Positions 21,601-30,700 of a stretch of DNA of 64,000 nucleotides are shown here, piece after piece. The stretch comes from Pedobacter chitinilyticus (GTDB taxonomy: Bacteria > Bacteroidota > Bacteroidia > Sphingobacteriales > Sphingobacteriaceae), in contig NZ_QMHN01000004.1 in assembly GCF_003313385.1 (NCBI RefSeq), positions 2,531-66,530 on the forward strand, given 5' to 3'. Each line of letters begins with the position of its first letter. The first letter of the stretch is position 1. A program made the translations under genes and the position numbers. The notes beneath the pieces are model-generated. The model made no database searches. It worked only from the letters and a program-made list of their open reading frames with translations, and was not told where the DNA came from.

Positions 21601-21703
21601 CCTCTATAGCCTTAAGATTGCTTCGTACCTCGCAATGACGATGAGGCGGCCGTCATTGCGAAGCACGAAGCAATCTCTTATAATACTAAGACTTTTGCTA
21701 AAG
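21601..21703. repeat. Palindromic intergenic repeat, copy D (intact)
   Basis: The core at 21615-21676 is an inverted repeat with AGATTGCTTCGTACCTCG and CGAAGCACGAAGCAATCT arms around CAATGACG / CGTCATTG. The flanks CTCTATAGCCTTA and ACTAAGACTTTTGCTAAAG match those of copy C. Confidence 0.8.
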
Positions 21704-21783
21704 TGGAACCACGCTAAAGGAACTTGGGTTTTCTCAAGGCAAAATGTATATTCATGCTCCATATCTTTAATTATTTTTACTAA

Positions 21784-22203
21784 ATGGCAGTAGTTAAGAT
21801 TAACGAATTATTTATATCTCTGGATTCAGAACAATCATATTATGAACTTGATCTGATTGCTGCTGATGTAGACATATCCTTTTCGGGAATCGACGAAACA
21901 TTGCAGCGTAAAATACTATTCATTGGTCTTCCTGTTAATGGGAAAATCAATAACATCAGGCTTTCAGAATTAAGAAAAACTGATGTTAAAGGAAACAATG
22001 TACTCGCCTTACTTTATAAACTTATCTTGAAAACTTACGACTTCGATTACTTTTTTGTGTCAACTGCTGGACTTGATCCCATGGGAGTATCTTTCCTAAT
22101 GGAACTACCATCAGCATTCAAACATTTAAATAAGAAAGTATTTGTAATAGGTGCTAAACCGCATACCTATGAGCTCAAAATATTCGTAGATCAGCAAGCA
22201 TAA
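21784..22203 (+). CDS. Small protein of unknown function, last of the AT-rich array
   Basis: The 139-aa soluble product has no signal peptide. The segment FFVSTAGLDPMGVSFLMELPSAF followed by KKVFVIGAKP is faintly like the S-x-G...L core of STAS/anti-anti-sigma domains, but the match is too weak for a call. The gene closes the run of small genes after the Rhs locus. Confidence 0.55.
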   Translation: MAVVKINELFISLDSEQSYYELDLIAADVDISFSGIDETLQRKILFIGLPVNGKINNIRLSELRKTDVKGNNVLALLYKLILKTYDFDYFFVSTAGLDPMGVSFLMELPSAFKHLNKKVFVIGAKPHTYELKIFVDQQA

Positions 22204-22268
22204 GCGTAACAATGTCTGTGCTTTTTCAAGTGATTAACCACCTACAGCATACTTAAATACTATCACCT

Positions 22269-22305
22269 CAAAAAACTCGAGATGCTTTTTACACATCCCG
22301 AGTTT
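22269..22305 (-). terminator. Terminator of the DUF6261 gene
   Basis: Read on the minus strand, a 12-bp stem AAACTCGGGATG / CATCTCGAGTTT with one mismatch is followed by a T run, 8 bp after the stop codon. Confidence 0.75.
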
Positions 22306-22312
22306 AAACGAA

Positions 22313-23059
22313 CTATTCCGTCGGAGCTTCCTCTTCAGGTTCACCTTCGCCAGTAGACGTGCCACGGCGGTTTAGCAACAACACATAGCTGTTGATGTTC
22401 TGGTTAAGCTTATTAACGGCACTGGCCCAAGGCTCAGCACCTTCGTTAATATCCATATAAGAATTAAGCCTGTTCCTCAACTTATAATAAAGCTCATTGC
22501 CTTCCAAACGCAAAGCGCTAAGCTTTTCCAAAGGTGCGGCTGCTAGCTCATCATTCCTTTTGTCGTAGGCTATACTAAACTCATTATTAGACAATTCAAT
22601 TTCCGTTAGCCAGATACTGAGTTGTAATGCTGCAATAGCAGCCGTCAATTCAGGCTTGGTTTTCCAATCGTTAACAATGTTGCGGAGGATAGTGGTTTCA
22701 CTTTGGAGGTTTTGTCTAGAAATACCAGGCCCAAACAAATTAAGATGCGCCATCAAGGTAATCGCATGATTACTGATGGTAGTGTCCATGCTATAAGTAT
22801 GGCCTATGATGAGTTGTGTAACACCATTAATGGCCTTACCTCTGCGCTCATCAAGCGCAACAATCTCTTTGGTCACTATACTTCCTTGGCTAATCTTATA
22901 TAACCTCTCAATAGCCTGTACCTTGTTTTCCAGCGCTTCGTATTGCGCTCTTACCATCAAGGCATCAGGGTCACAGTTCAGCACAATCCTCAAAGTATCA
23001 GTGAAATACTGGATGTATTCACTATTCCTAAGCGGTTGCAATAAAATGCTGTTGATCAT
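22313..23059 (-). CDS. DUF6261 family protein
   Basis: This 248-aa helical cytosolic protein, with MINSILLQPLRNSEYIQYF at its start, fits the DUF6261 family of Bacteroidota; no function is known. The C-terminus is glutamate-rich. The frame stays open up to 23161, but the extra codons lie inside the 43-bp tandem repeat and read as low-complexity sequence. I therefore start at 23059, where the LLPLRN-like family N-terminus begins; an ATG at 23065 is also possible. The tandem repeat lies directly upstream, where its promoter should be. Confidence 0.85.
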   Translation of the reverse strand: MINSILLQPLRNSEYIQYFTDTLRIVLNCDPDALMVRAQYEALENKVQAIERLYKISQGSIVTKEIVALDERRGKAINGVTQLIIGHTYSMDTTISNHAITLMAHLNLFGPGISRQNLQSETTILRNIVNDWKTKPELTAAIAALQLSIWLTEIELSNNEFSIAYDKRNDELAAAPLEKLSALRLEGNELYYKLRNRLNSYMDINEGAEPWASAVNKLNQNINSYVLLLNRRGTSTGEGEPEEEAPTE

Positions 23060-23098
23060 AGTCATCAGTGTGATTTTGGTTAAACATTCTGTTAATTG

Positions 23099-23313
23099 AC
23101 AATGATTTGGCCATACACAGGTGTAAGGAGGTCTCATTGTTACAATAATGTGCTTATACACTAGTGTAAGAGGGCCTCATTGTTGCAATGATGTAGTCAT
23201 ACACTGCTGTAAGTGGGTCTCATTGTTACAATGATGTAGCCATGCACTGCTGTAAGAAGGTCTCATTGTTCCAATGATAGGTTCATACACTGGTGTAAGG
23301 AGCTTTCATTGTC
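23099..23313. repeat. Exact-period 5 x 43-bp tandem repeat
   Basis: Five head-to-tail units of exactly 43 bp start at 23099, 23142, 23185, 23228 and 23271, with point differences only. Each unit holds a TACAC-nn-GTGTA palindrome (perfect in units 1, 2 and 5), and each junction makes CATTG-nnn-CAATG (perfect at three of four junctions). There are no spacers, so it is not a CRISPR array. Confidence 0.9.
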
Positions 23314-23765
23314 ATTTGTTCTGTTTTGATTAAAACCTGTCATCCTGCACAAGTTTCAATCCCTGTTTAGCTTAGTTCTTTTCTTTCCCCATAGGCATAG
23401 GATTAAGGGTGAACAGATAAAATAAAATGGCGTGGCCCTAGGCCAACCACTTAAATCGATAGCAAGCAGGTAGTCAAACCAGTTGACGAAGACCAAGAGC
23501 TAGGGGGGTAATGATATGTTTTCATAAGGTAATAGGTTGGTGTTTTCACAAACTAAATTATTTACAAATGTTTTATTTACAAAACATTATCGCATAAATA
23601 TTTGCATTACAACCTGTGTTTGTAAACCTTTTAAGCGTCTCTAAACATTCCGTGTTTATTTTACCAATGCTCGCTAAACCTTAGCCTTTAAAGGATTTTT
23701 AATCACTCAAAAAATAGCGTAAACTCGTTGAGTTTTTCTGGTAAAAAAGATATTTTTAATAATTA
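23314..23765. other. Intergenic region before the response regulator
   Basis: About 450 bp without a supportable gene. It contains an AATGTTTT...AAAACATT inverted repeat (23567-23588), TATTTACAAA twice with a 15-bp period (23559 and 23574) and an inverted TTTGTAAA at 23630. These may be regulator sites for the downstream gene. Confidence 0.4.
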
Positions 23766-23773
23766 TATATTTG
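23766..23773 (+). promoter_or_regulatory. Probable -7 box of the response regulator gene
   Basis: TATATTTG matches TAnnTTTG and lies 25 bp before the start codon. No TTTG stands at the usual distance upstream, only a TCTG 25 bp away. Confidence 0.4.
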
Positions 23774-23798
23774 TTAAATATTACTTCCCCAATTTTAA

Positions 23799-24446
23799 AT
23801 GAGCGGTTTATTTGCTTCTAACCTTCGCGTCCTAATTACCGATGACCATTTGGTCATACAACAAGGCTTGGGCTATATCATCAAAGAAGCTTTTCCTCAA
23901 ACCGCTATTGCTTATTCAGGCTCGCTGGAAGCGACACTCACTTTGCTCGAAAAACAGAAGTTTGATCTCCTGATCCTTGACATCAATATCCCAGGAGGAA
24001 ACGGTTTTCACATGGTCGAGCAAATCAAAGCCGCGCAGCAAGACGTTAAAATCCTCATCTTCTCCTCCTACGAAGAAAGTACTTACGCCCTCAGGTACCT
24101 AAAAGCAGGGTCAAACGGTTATTTAGAAAAGAGCGCTTCAGAAGAACAGATCATTATTGCCATTACCAGTATTTGCACCAGGGGAAAATACGTAAGTGAG
24201 CAGGTGAAGGAGCAATTGCTAGACAGCCTAAGTAACGATCATACCCTCATTAAACATGCTGCGCTCACCAACCGTGAAATGGAAATAGCCAAATTTGTGG
24301 CCGAAGGAAAGGGCACCAGTGCCATTAGTGCCGAAATGAACCTACAGGCTTCCACCATTAGTACCCATAAGAAAAATATCTTCGAAAAGCTCAAGATTAC
24401 CAATGTGGCCCAACTCATCGAAATCTTTAGGATGAACCAGTATTAA
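23799..24446 (+). CDS. NarL/FixJ-type response regulator
   Basis: This 215-aa transcription factor has a receiver domain (residues about 9-125) with the acidic pair D15-D16, phosphoacceptor D61 in LLILDINIPGG, switch S89 and K111 in GSNGYLEK. The LuxR-type helix-turn-helix (about 150-212) begins LTNREMEIAKFVAEGKG. Phosphorylation is expected to let it dimerise and bind DNA. The histidine kinase encoded convergently next door, with overlapping stop codons, is the likely partner. The targets are unknown; the adhesin operon beyond the kinase is a candidate. Confidence 0.93.
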   Translation: MSGLFASNLRVLITDDHLVIQQGLGYIIKEAFPQTAIAYSGSLEATLTLLEKQKFDLLILDINIPGGNGFHMVEQIKAAQQDVKILIFSSYEESTYALRYLKAGSNGYLEKSASEEQIIIAITSICTRGKYVSEQVKEQLLDSLSNDHTLIKHAALTNREMEIAKFVAEGKGTSAISAEMNLQASTISTHKKNIFEKLKITNVAQLIEIFRMNQY

Positions 24447-27409
24447 GGCATTTGCGGAAACTGTAACTCAAAGCGGGTGCCCTTAGCTAAGCGTTCTGCC
24501 TTAATGTTTACCCTTATTTTTGGCGCCAGTTCCTTAATCATCTTTAGCCCAAGCCCATTCGATACCTCTTCACCCTTCGAAAAGTTAAGCCAGTCGACAA
24601 TTTCAGGCGGTAGGCCCACACCTTCATCGGTCATCACAAGCATAATGCCGCTTGCGGTTTTCAAGCTGCTGAAAACCACTTCGCCGTTGACGCTAAATTT
24701 TACCGCATTATCCAAAAGATTATGAATAATCACTGATAAAATCAACCCATTGGTGTGAACTAAGGTGCCCTTTTCAATTTCATTCTTAAAGGTAATGTTA
24801 TGGTGCACTCCTGCTTCCGAGAAAATATCCATTTTTCTAGCCACCAAATGATGTAAATCTAAGGGTTTGAAATCCTGTTGAGTATCATTCACGAAGAGCT
24901 TGCTATAATTCAGCAGGTTTTCCGTAAAGTAAAACATGCTTCGAGATGACAGGTAAATGGCTCGTGCCACTTCCTTTAAGCTAGGATTTTGTTCGGGATT
25001 CACATAAAGCTGCTTGCCCGTAATCATCATGTACTTCAAAGGGCTTTTAATATCATGCGTAATGGCCGCCAATAACCGCTTTTGAAAATTAGATTGCGCC
25101 TCAAGCTGGTTTTGCGAATCCTTTAAATGGTGAATGTTGTTGGCCAGTTCCTGTGTACGACTATGCACCAGCTCCTCCAACATTTTATTACGCTTCAAAA
25201 TTCTGGAAGTTCTTTGCCTAAAAATCAGAATGATGAGCAATAATATCAGGGCGGAGGTAAGTAACTTGAACCACCAGGTTTCGTAAAACCTTGGCAATAC
25301 CTTAATCACAAAACTTTTATAAGTATAGCTTTGTCCAAAACCAGCAGCCTTTCTAATCAACAGCTCATGCGTGCCCGAAGAAAGGGTGGAGAAGGTAATG
25401 GCAGCATTAGGCTCCAGCGGGATCCAGTTGTTTTCATCCTTCAGTTTATACTCAAACTGTAGGTTATGCCGATCTCCAAAGTAAGGGGTAGAGATCATGA
25501 TGTTGAGCCTTTCGAAATCAGGGTTGATGTTTAACCGATTCGAAAGTTTTATTTCTACGTTATCACGAAGAATTTTGTCAATATAAATGGGGTCATCGGG
25601 CAACTCCGTTTGGATCAGGTTAGGATCAAACATCACCGAACCAATTAGTGAAGGGAAAACCAAGTTTCCATCATTTAAGGCTGCGCCACAAGGCTCGCAA
25701 CCCCCATTAAACTCGTTGATGTTAAAGCCATAATCCTGATTAAAGTAGTTATAGTACACCTCCTCTTTAGCGCCCCTATGAAAAGCGAGCAGGTCTTTAA
25801 TCGCCACCTGAAACAAACCCTTATTGGTGGTTACCCAAAAAAAGCCCCGTTGATCTGCTACCAAACAATGTGAAAAGTTGAGATATTTACTCTTATCTAA
25901 AGGCATCTTCTTTAACAGTTGGTGCTTGTATAGATAAAAGCCATCACCGTAGGTACAAATCCATACTTCATCTTGTCTAATTAAGATATTCCGAATGTGG
26001 AAATCGGACATTTTAGGGATGGCCGTGAATTTCTTTTGTTTTAAATGATACCTAAAAAGCCCTTTATGCGTACCTATCCATAAATAATCGCCCTGTTCTT
26101 TTAAAATACTGACATTTTTTAATTGCATTAGCTCCTGCGGGGTAGCTTTGGGTGTTGTTAAATCCAGCGTGTAAATTCCACCGACGGTACCAATCCATAG
26201 CAGCCCATCAGTACCCATGTATAAACAAGAGGCTTTGTCTGGAAAAGTATAGGTTGCTAACAGTTTACTGCCGTTGGCTGATAATTTAGCAACGGTGAAG
26301 TCCTTTTGTGCCCAAATATGGGCTTGTTTATCAATGGCAATAGAGAAGTTATTGCTGTATTGAGTAAGTAATGGCAAACGAGCTTCTTTGCCGTCCGTTT
26401 GAAGTACGCTGCCGTTTGCAAACAATACGGTGTGGCTATCATAAGGAATGAGGGCATATTTGATGCTCTTATCAAACTGTTCTTTTGCCATTTTTGCATT
26501 AAACACCGCAAGCTGAATCACATAAAGCCCTTGCGTTAAACTGCCCAAAAAGAACTTTTTTGAGGGGTGATGATAATAAATGGTAATGATGTTTTTTTCC
26601 GTAAAGTTGAAACCCTTTAGCAAAAGTTTGCTGGTAAGTACCCTGCCATTGTATTGCAGCTGGTAAACAGATTGGTTGACGTAAACAAAGGCCTGATCGG
26701 TAGCATTGTTCCAAAATAATTTCAAGGTACTTTCCGAAACGTTTTTCTCCTCGGTCAAATCACCAGTAATGGCCACCTTGGCGATACCTTTTTCATCAAT
26801 TAAATCGGCACTGGTATTGGTGTTGATATGGAATAGTTTTTTTTGGGAAACAAAGAACAATGAGGGGTGATCGGATGGATAAAGAATTTGCTTGACATTT
26901 TTCTGTTGATAGAGAATCACTTTGTCGTGGGTGATTTCACATCGCTCACTCGCAGAAAGTTGAACGCCAAACAGTGAACCGTTGCCATATCTCAGCGGCA
27001 ATTCTTCCATCAAATCACCAGGATATTCTGCATTGGGAAAAAGAGTTTTAAAGGCTAAGGGTTGAGGTATAGTGCTGCCTTTTTTGATAGGAACAAATTC
27101 ATGCCACTCCGTTTCTGCATATAAGATCCCTGTTTTTAAATGGCGTTTTAAACTGTTGATCCTTTTGGAGCGATCACGCGTATTGAACTCGTCATAGATT
27201 AAAAAATGATGACCGTCGTACCGAGTTAAACCACCGTCGGTAGCCAACCATAAATAGCCACTTTCATCTGGAACAATGGATTTGATGCTATTTTGGGGAA
27301 GGCCATCGATATCGGAATAGTTTTTTACCGTATAATTATCCTGACTTTGAACTTGAAACGAGAAGAAATAAAGAAGTAGAAATAGACCTATAAAGGTGGA
27401 TCGGCTCAT
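24443..27409 (-). CDS. Two-component sensor kinase with a propeller sensor domain
   Basis: This 988-aa membrane sensor has a signal peptide (residues 1-22), a long beta-propeller sensor region with Reg_prop motifs (GYLWLATDGGLTRYDG, LLWIGTVGGIYTLD, YLWIGTHKGLFRY) and a Y_Y_Y-type domain (about 640-715). One membrane helix follows (about 722-742), then a dimerisation/phosphoacceptor domain with H785 in ITHDIKSPL, and an ATPase domain with HNLLDNAVKFS, DEGVGLP and NGLGLKMI. Many Bacteroidota relatives are one-piece hybrids with receiver and AraC domains; this one stops after the kinase, so the neighbouring response regulator is its natural partner. The ligand is unknown; a glycan is common for this architecture. 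Confidence 0.93.
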   Translation of the reverse strand: MSRSTFIGLFLLLYFFSFQVQSQDNYTVKNYSDIDGLPQNSIKSIVPDESGYLWLATDGGLTRYDGHHFLIYDEFNTRDRSKRINSLKRHLKTGILYAETEWHEFVPIKKGSTIPQPLAFKTLFPNAEYPGDLMEELPLRYGNGSLFGVQLSASERCEITHDKVILYQQKNVKQILYPSDHPSLFFVSQKKLFHINTNTSADLIDEKGIAKVAITGDLTEEKNVSESTLKLFWNNATDQAFVYVNQSVYQLQYNGRVLTSKLLLKGFNFTEKNIITIYYHHPSKKFFLGSLTQGLYVIQLAVFNAKMAKEQFDKSIKYALIPYDSHTVLFANGSVLQTDGKEARLPLLTQYSNNFSIAIDKQAHIWAQKDFTVAKLSANGSKLLATYTFPDKASCLYMGTDGLLWIGTVGGIYTLDLTTPKATPQELMQLKNVSILKEQGDYLWIGTHKGLFRYHLKQKKFTAIPKMSDFHIRNILIRQDEVWICTYGDGFYLYKHQLLKKMPLDKSKYLNFSHCLVADQRGFFWVTTNKGLFQVAIKDLLAFHRGAKEEVYYNYFNQDYGFNINEFNGGCEPCGAALNDGNLVFPSLIGSVMFDPNLIQTELPDDPIYIDKILRDNVEIKLSNRLNINPDFERLNIMISTPYFGDRHNLQFEYKLKDENNWIPLEPNAAITFSTLSSGTHELLIRKAAGFGQSYTYKSFVIKVLPRFYETWWFKLLTSALILLLIILIFRQRTSRILKRNKMLEELVHSRTQELANNIHHLKDSQNQLEAQSNFQKRLLAAITHDIKSPLKYMMITGKQLYVNPEQNPSLKEVARAIYLSSRSMFYFTENLLNYSKLFVNDTQQDFKPLDLHHLVARKMDIFSEAGVHHNITFKNEIEKGTLVHTNGLILSVIIHNLLDNAVKFSVNGEVVFSSLKTASGIMLVMTDEGVGLPPEIVDWLNFSKGEEVSNGLGLKMIKELAPKIRVNIKAERLAKGTRFELQFPQMP

Positions 27410-27520
27410 CTTAATATTTGTCGGGTGTTATCAGCACACTAAGCTATTGAATTTTCAAATGCTAACCGCTCTTTTCAGACGGTGTTTATAAAGTGTTTCA
27501 AAAATATTACTAGCAGGCAT

Positions 27521-27603
27521 AGAATTAATTCTATTTCCGAGCAGAATTGATTCTAAATACATTTCAAAAACTACCATTTAATTTTGATCACAGAATCAAT
27601 TCC
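27521..27603. promoter_or_regulatory. Three GAAT-nn-ATTC operator-like palindromes
   Basis: AGAATTAATTCT (27521), AGAATTGATTCT (27543) and AGAATCAATTCC (27592) lie in the divergent spacer between the kinase and the giant adhesin. The first two are 22 bp apart, close to two helical turns, and the third is nearly the exact reverse complement of the second. They look like binding sites for a dimeric regulator. Confidence 0.45.
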
Positions 27604-27709
27604 AAATGAATCTGCTCCAAATGATGCCGCTTTCTCATTGTCATTTCAAGACTATTTGTCAAAACTATAGGCAAAATAGGGCCTCAGATTTCCTTTTAAA
27701 CTTCGTTAA

Positions 27710-30700
27710 ATGAAAAAAACTCTACTCATTTGTCTTCTTGTGCTTTTTGCTTTCCAGCTTCGTGCTGCCGACTACTATTGGGTTGGTGGTTCTGGTAACT
27801 GGAGCCAAGTAAATCTTCACTGGTCGTCTACCTCAGGAGGTGTGCCCAACAGATCTATCGTACCTGGTACGGGTGATGATGTTTATTTTGATGCCAATAG
27901 CGGATTGGATGCCAGCTCGGTCATCATTTTACCCACTTCAGGCAACGCCGTTTGCCGCAACATGTCGTGGGTAGGGGTAACCGCTGCGGCTACCTTCAGG
28001 TCCAATACCAGTAACAGCATCTTGGAGCTTCAAATTTATGGTAATTTGGAACTGGCGGCTAGCGTAAAATATGGCATGACCAATGTAAAGTTTCTAGGCA
28101 GCGGCAATGCAACCTATAAAACCAATGGTGCGCAACGAATAAGTACTAATTGGTACAACCAACTTTTGGTGAACAAGGCGGGCGGATCATTAAAGTTGTT
28201 AGATGGTATTCCAGAAACGCTAGGCATAGGTGCCATTACCTTAAACGAAGGTGGATTAGATTTAAGTGGCAACAGCCATGAAATTAACAGGTTTTATGGC
28301 AACTTTACCACTACACGTAGTCTTAACTTAAGCAATGCCACCTTAAAAGCAAGTATTGAGTTTAATTTCAATGCCACTAATGGTACCTTATTGTCTACAG
28401 GTTCAAACCTCATTACCGAGGCTTTTACCAGTAACGGGCTTACCTTTAATAACGTAGAAGTAACGGGTACAGCCGCGGGGCCAACCATCACCAATACTAC
28501 TTTTAACGAATTGTTGTTCTCTAACCCTAATTCCATTGCAGGTAGTGTACGCATAGGCCTGGGTAATAAGCTGGCTCGTTTAGAATTTAAAGGCGGCGGC
28601 CGAATAGAGTCGGGCAATAACGTGATTGATAAATTGATTCTTGCCCCAAGTAAGGGATATGTTTTTAGAGAAAGCATTACCGTAAACCAATTGTTTCAAT
28701 TCAATACGCCTGATTGCGATGCCTTAGGACAATTGCTTGGGGGACCTGCCATTAACATCAATATGGCAGCAGGTGCCGTAGCCGATGTACAGAATGTGCT
28801 TTTAACCAATATGGTGATTTCGGGTACAGGTACCCCACTTACTGTACAAGGTGCAGATGGTGGTGGCAATACGGGTTTTAACATACAACCTAGAGCTAGT
28901 GGCACGACCTTATATTGGGTAGGTGGCGCAGGTAGCTGGGATGATAAGAGCCATTGGGCATTAACCAGTGGTGGCGCAGGTGGTGCTTGCGTGCCTTTTA
29001 CAGGCGACAATGTAATATTTGATGCCAACTCGGGTTTTACGGCTGCAAGTAAAACGGTAACGGTAGCAGGAGCGGCTTGGTGCCACAACGTGACTTGGAC
29101 TAATGTAGCCAATGCCCCAATTTTTAATACAGGAACGGCCATTTTAGAGGTGTATGGAAACATCGAGTTAGATCCAACCTTAACCATTTCAGGCATCTTG
29201 TTATCACAAGGATCAGAACAATCGACCTTAACTACCAAAGGCGCTAATTTGGGAACACTTTCCCTTAGGATCTACAAAGCAACCAATGCGGCATTAACTG
29301 TTACGGATAATATCAATTTCCCGCAACTGAGCATTGTACATACCAGAGGGGGCTTGTTGATGCCTAACCGAACCATCAATATGTACACGCTAAACAGTAG
29401 TGGTAATGGACGTACGGTGGATATCAGCAACGCAACCATTACCGTGAGCGAAAACTGGACGGTTGGAGCAGGCGGCTCAACTTGGATAAATAATGCGGTA
29501 GGTTCGTTTGTCACCTCGAATAGAATATTTGTCACTAACGGTTTCAGTTATCCAAAAGTTCATTTGAACACTGCTGAAAACGTCGTGAATATTGTCAACA
29601 CCACCATTAACGAATTGGTGTTTAATAATCCCAGCCCAACTTCATCTACCTTTGTTTTAAATGGCGCAGGGGGTAACACCATTGGTACCCTCGACATCAA
29701 GAGTGGCGGGGTAACTTTAATGGGTAACAATACCATTAACAATTTATTATTAACCCCTTCTCGTGTTTATAACTTCCGTAACACACAAACCATCACGGGC
29801 CTTTTGCGTTTCAACAATCCCGGTTGCGAAGGTTTGGGCGAGTTAAGAGGCTATCCAGGGACTTCGGCAACGCTGAACTTTGGCCCTGCAGCTACCAAAG
29901 ATTTTAATAACGTGTATGTACAAAACATGGCGGCTACAGGCACAGGCGTACCGATCTCGATATCAGGTGCCGATGCGGGTGGCAACACTGGTTTTGTATT
30001 CACGGCTTCAGCAGGTGGCGCACGTTATTGGGTAGGCGGTTCAGGCGATTGGAACGAATCTGCACATTGGAGTACCACCAGTGGCGGTGCAGGCGGTGCT
30101 TGTGTACCTACCGTAAGTAACGATGTGTTTTTTGATGCCAATAGTTTTACCGCTGGTAGTAGTGCCGTGACCATTTCGCAAGGGAATGCTTATTGCCGTA
30201 ACATGGATTGGACAGGGGTAACCAATGCGCCTACCTTTACCAAACCAGCAGGCCTTACCTTAGAAATTTGGGGCAACTTGGTGCTAAGCCCAGCGTTAAA
30301 CCCTAACATTAGGGTAGCTTTTATGGGACCAACTAATGCCACCTTTACGCCAAACAATGCTACTTTGGGTACTTTAGGGATGGACATTATCAAACCTGGA
30401 AGTAGCCTTACCTTTACTGGAGACTTAAATAACCCTAATGCCGTAATTGTATTGAATAGTGGTGGTTTAAACCTAAACGGTCGTACCATTACCGCCTCTG
30501 TGATCACAGATGAGTCGAGTACACTAGCCACCAATTTGGATATCAGAAATGCAACCATCAATGCCAAGTGGCAATACACGGGTACCAATAAAAGCCTACA
30601 AGCTTCGGGCTCTACAGTAATCGCGAGTGTTTTTAGGACCAATGGCGAAACCTATAACAAAGTTGATGTCACTACCAATGCCTCTCAAAATATTGGTATT

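Noticed and set aside
23060..23161. N-terminal extension of the DUF6261 protein
   Set aside because: The extra codons are translated tandem repeat; the family N-terminus begins at 23059.
23099..23313. CRISPR array
   Set aside because: The units are contiguous 43-bp copies without unique spacers, and no cas gene is nearby.
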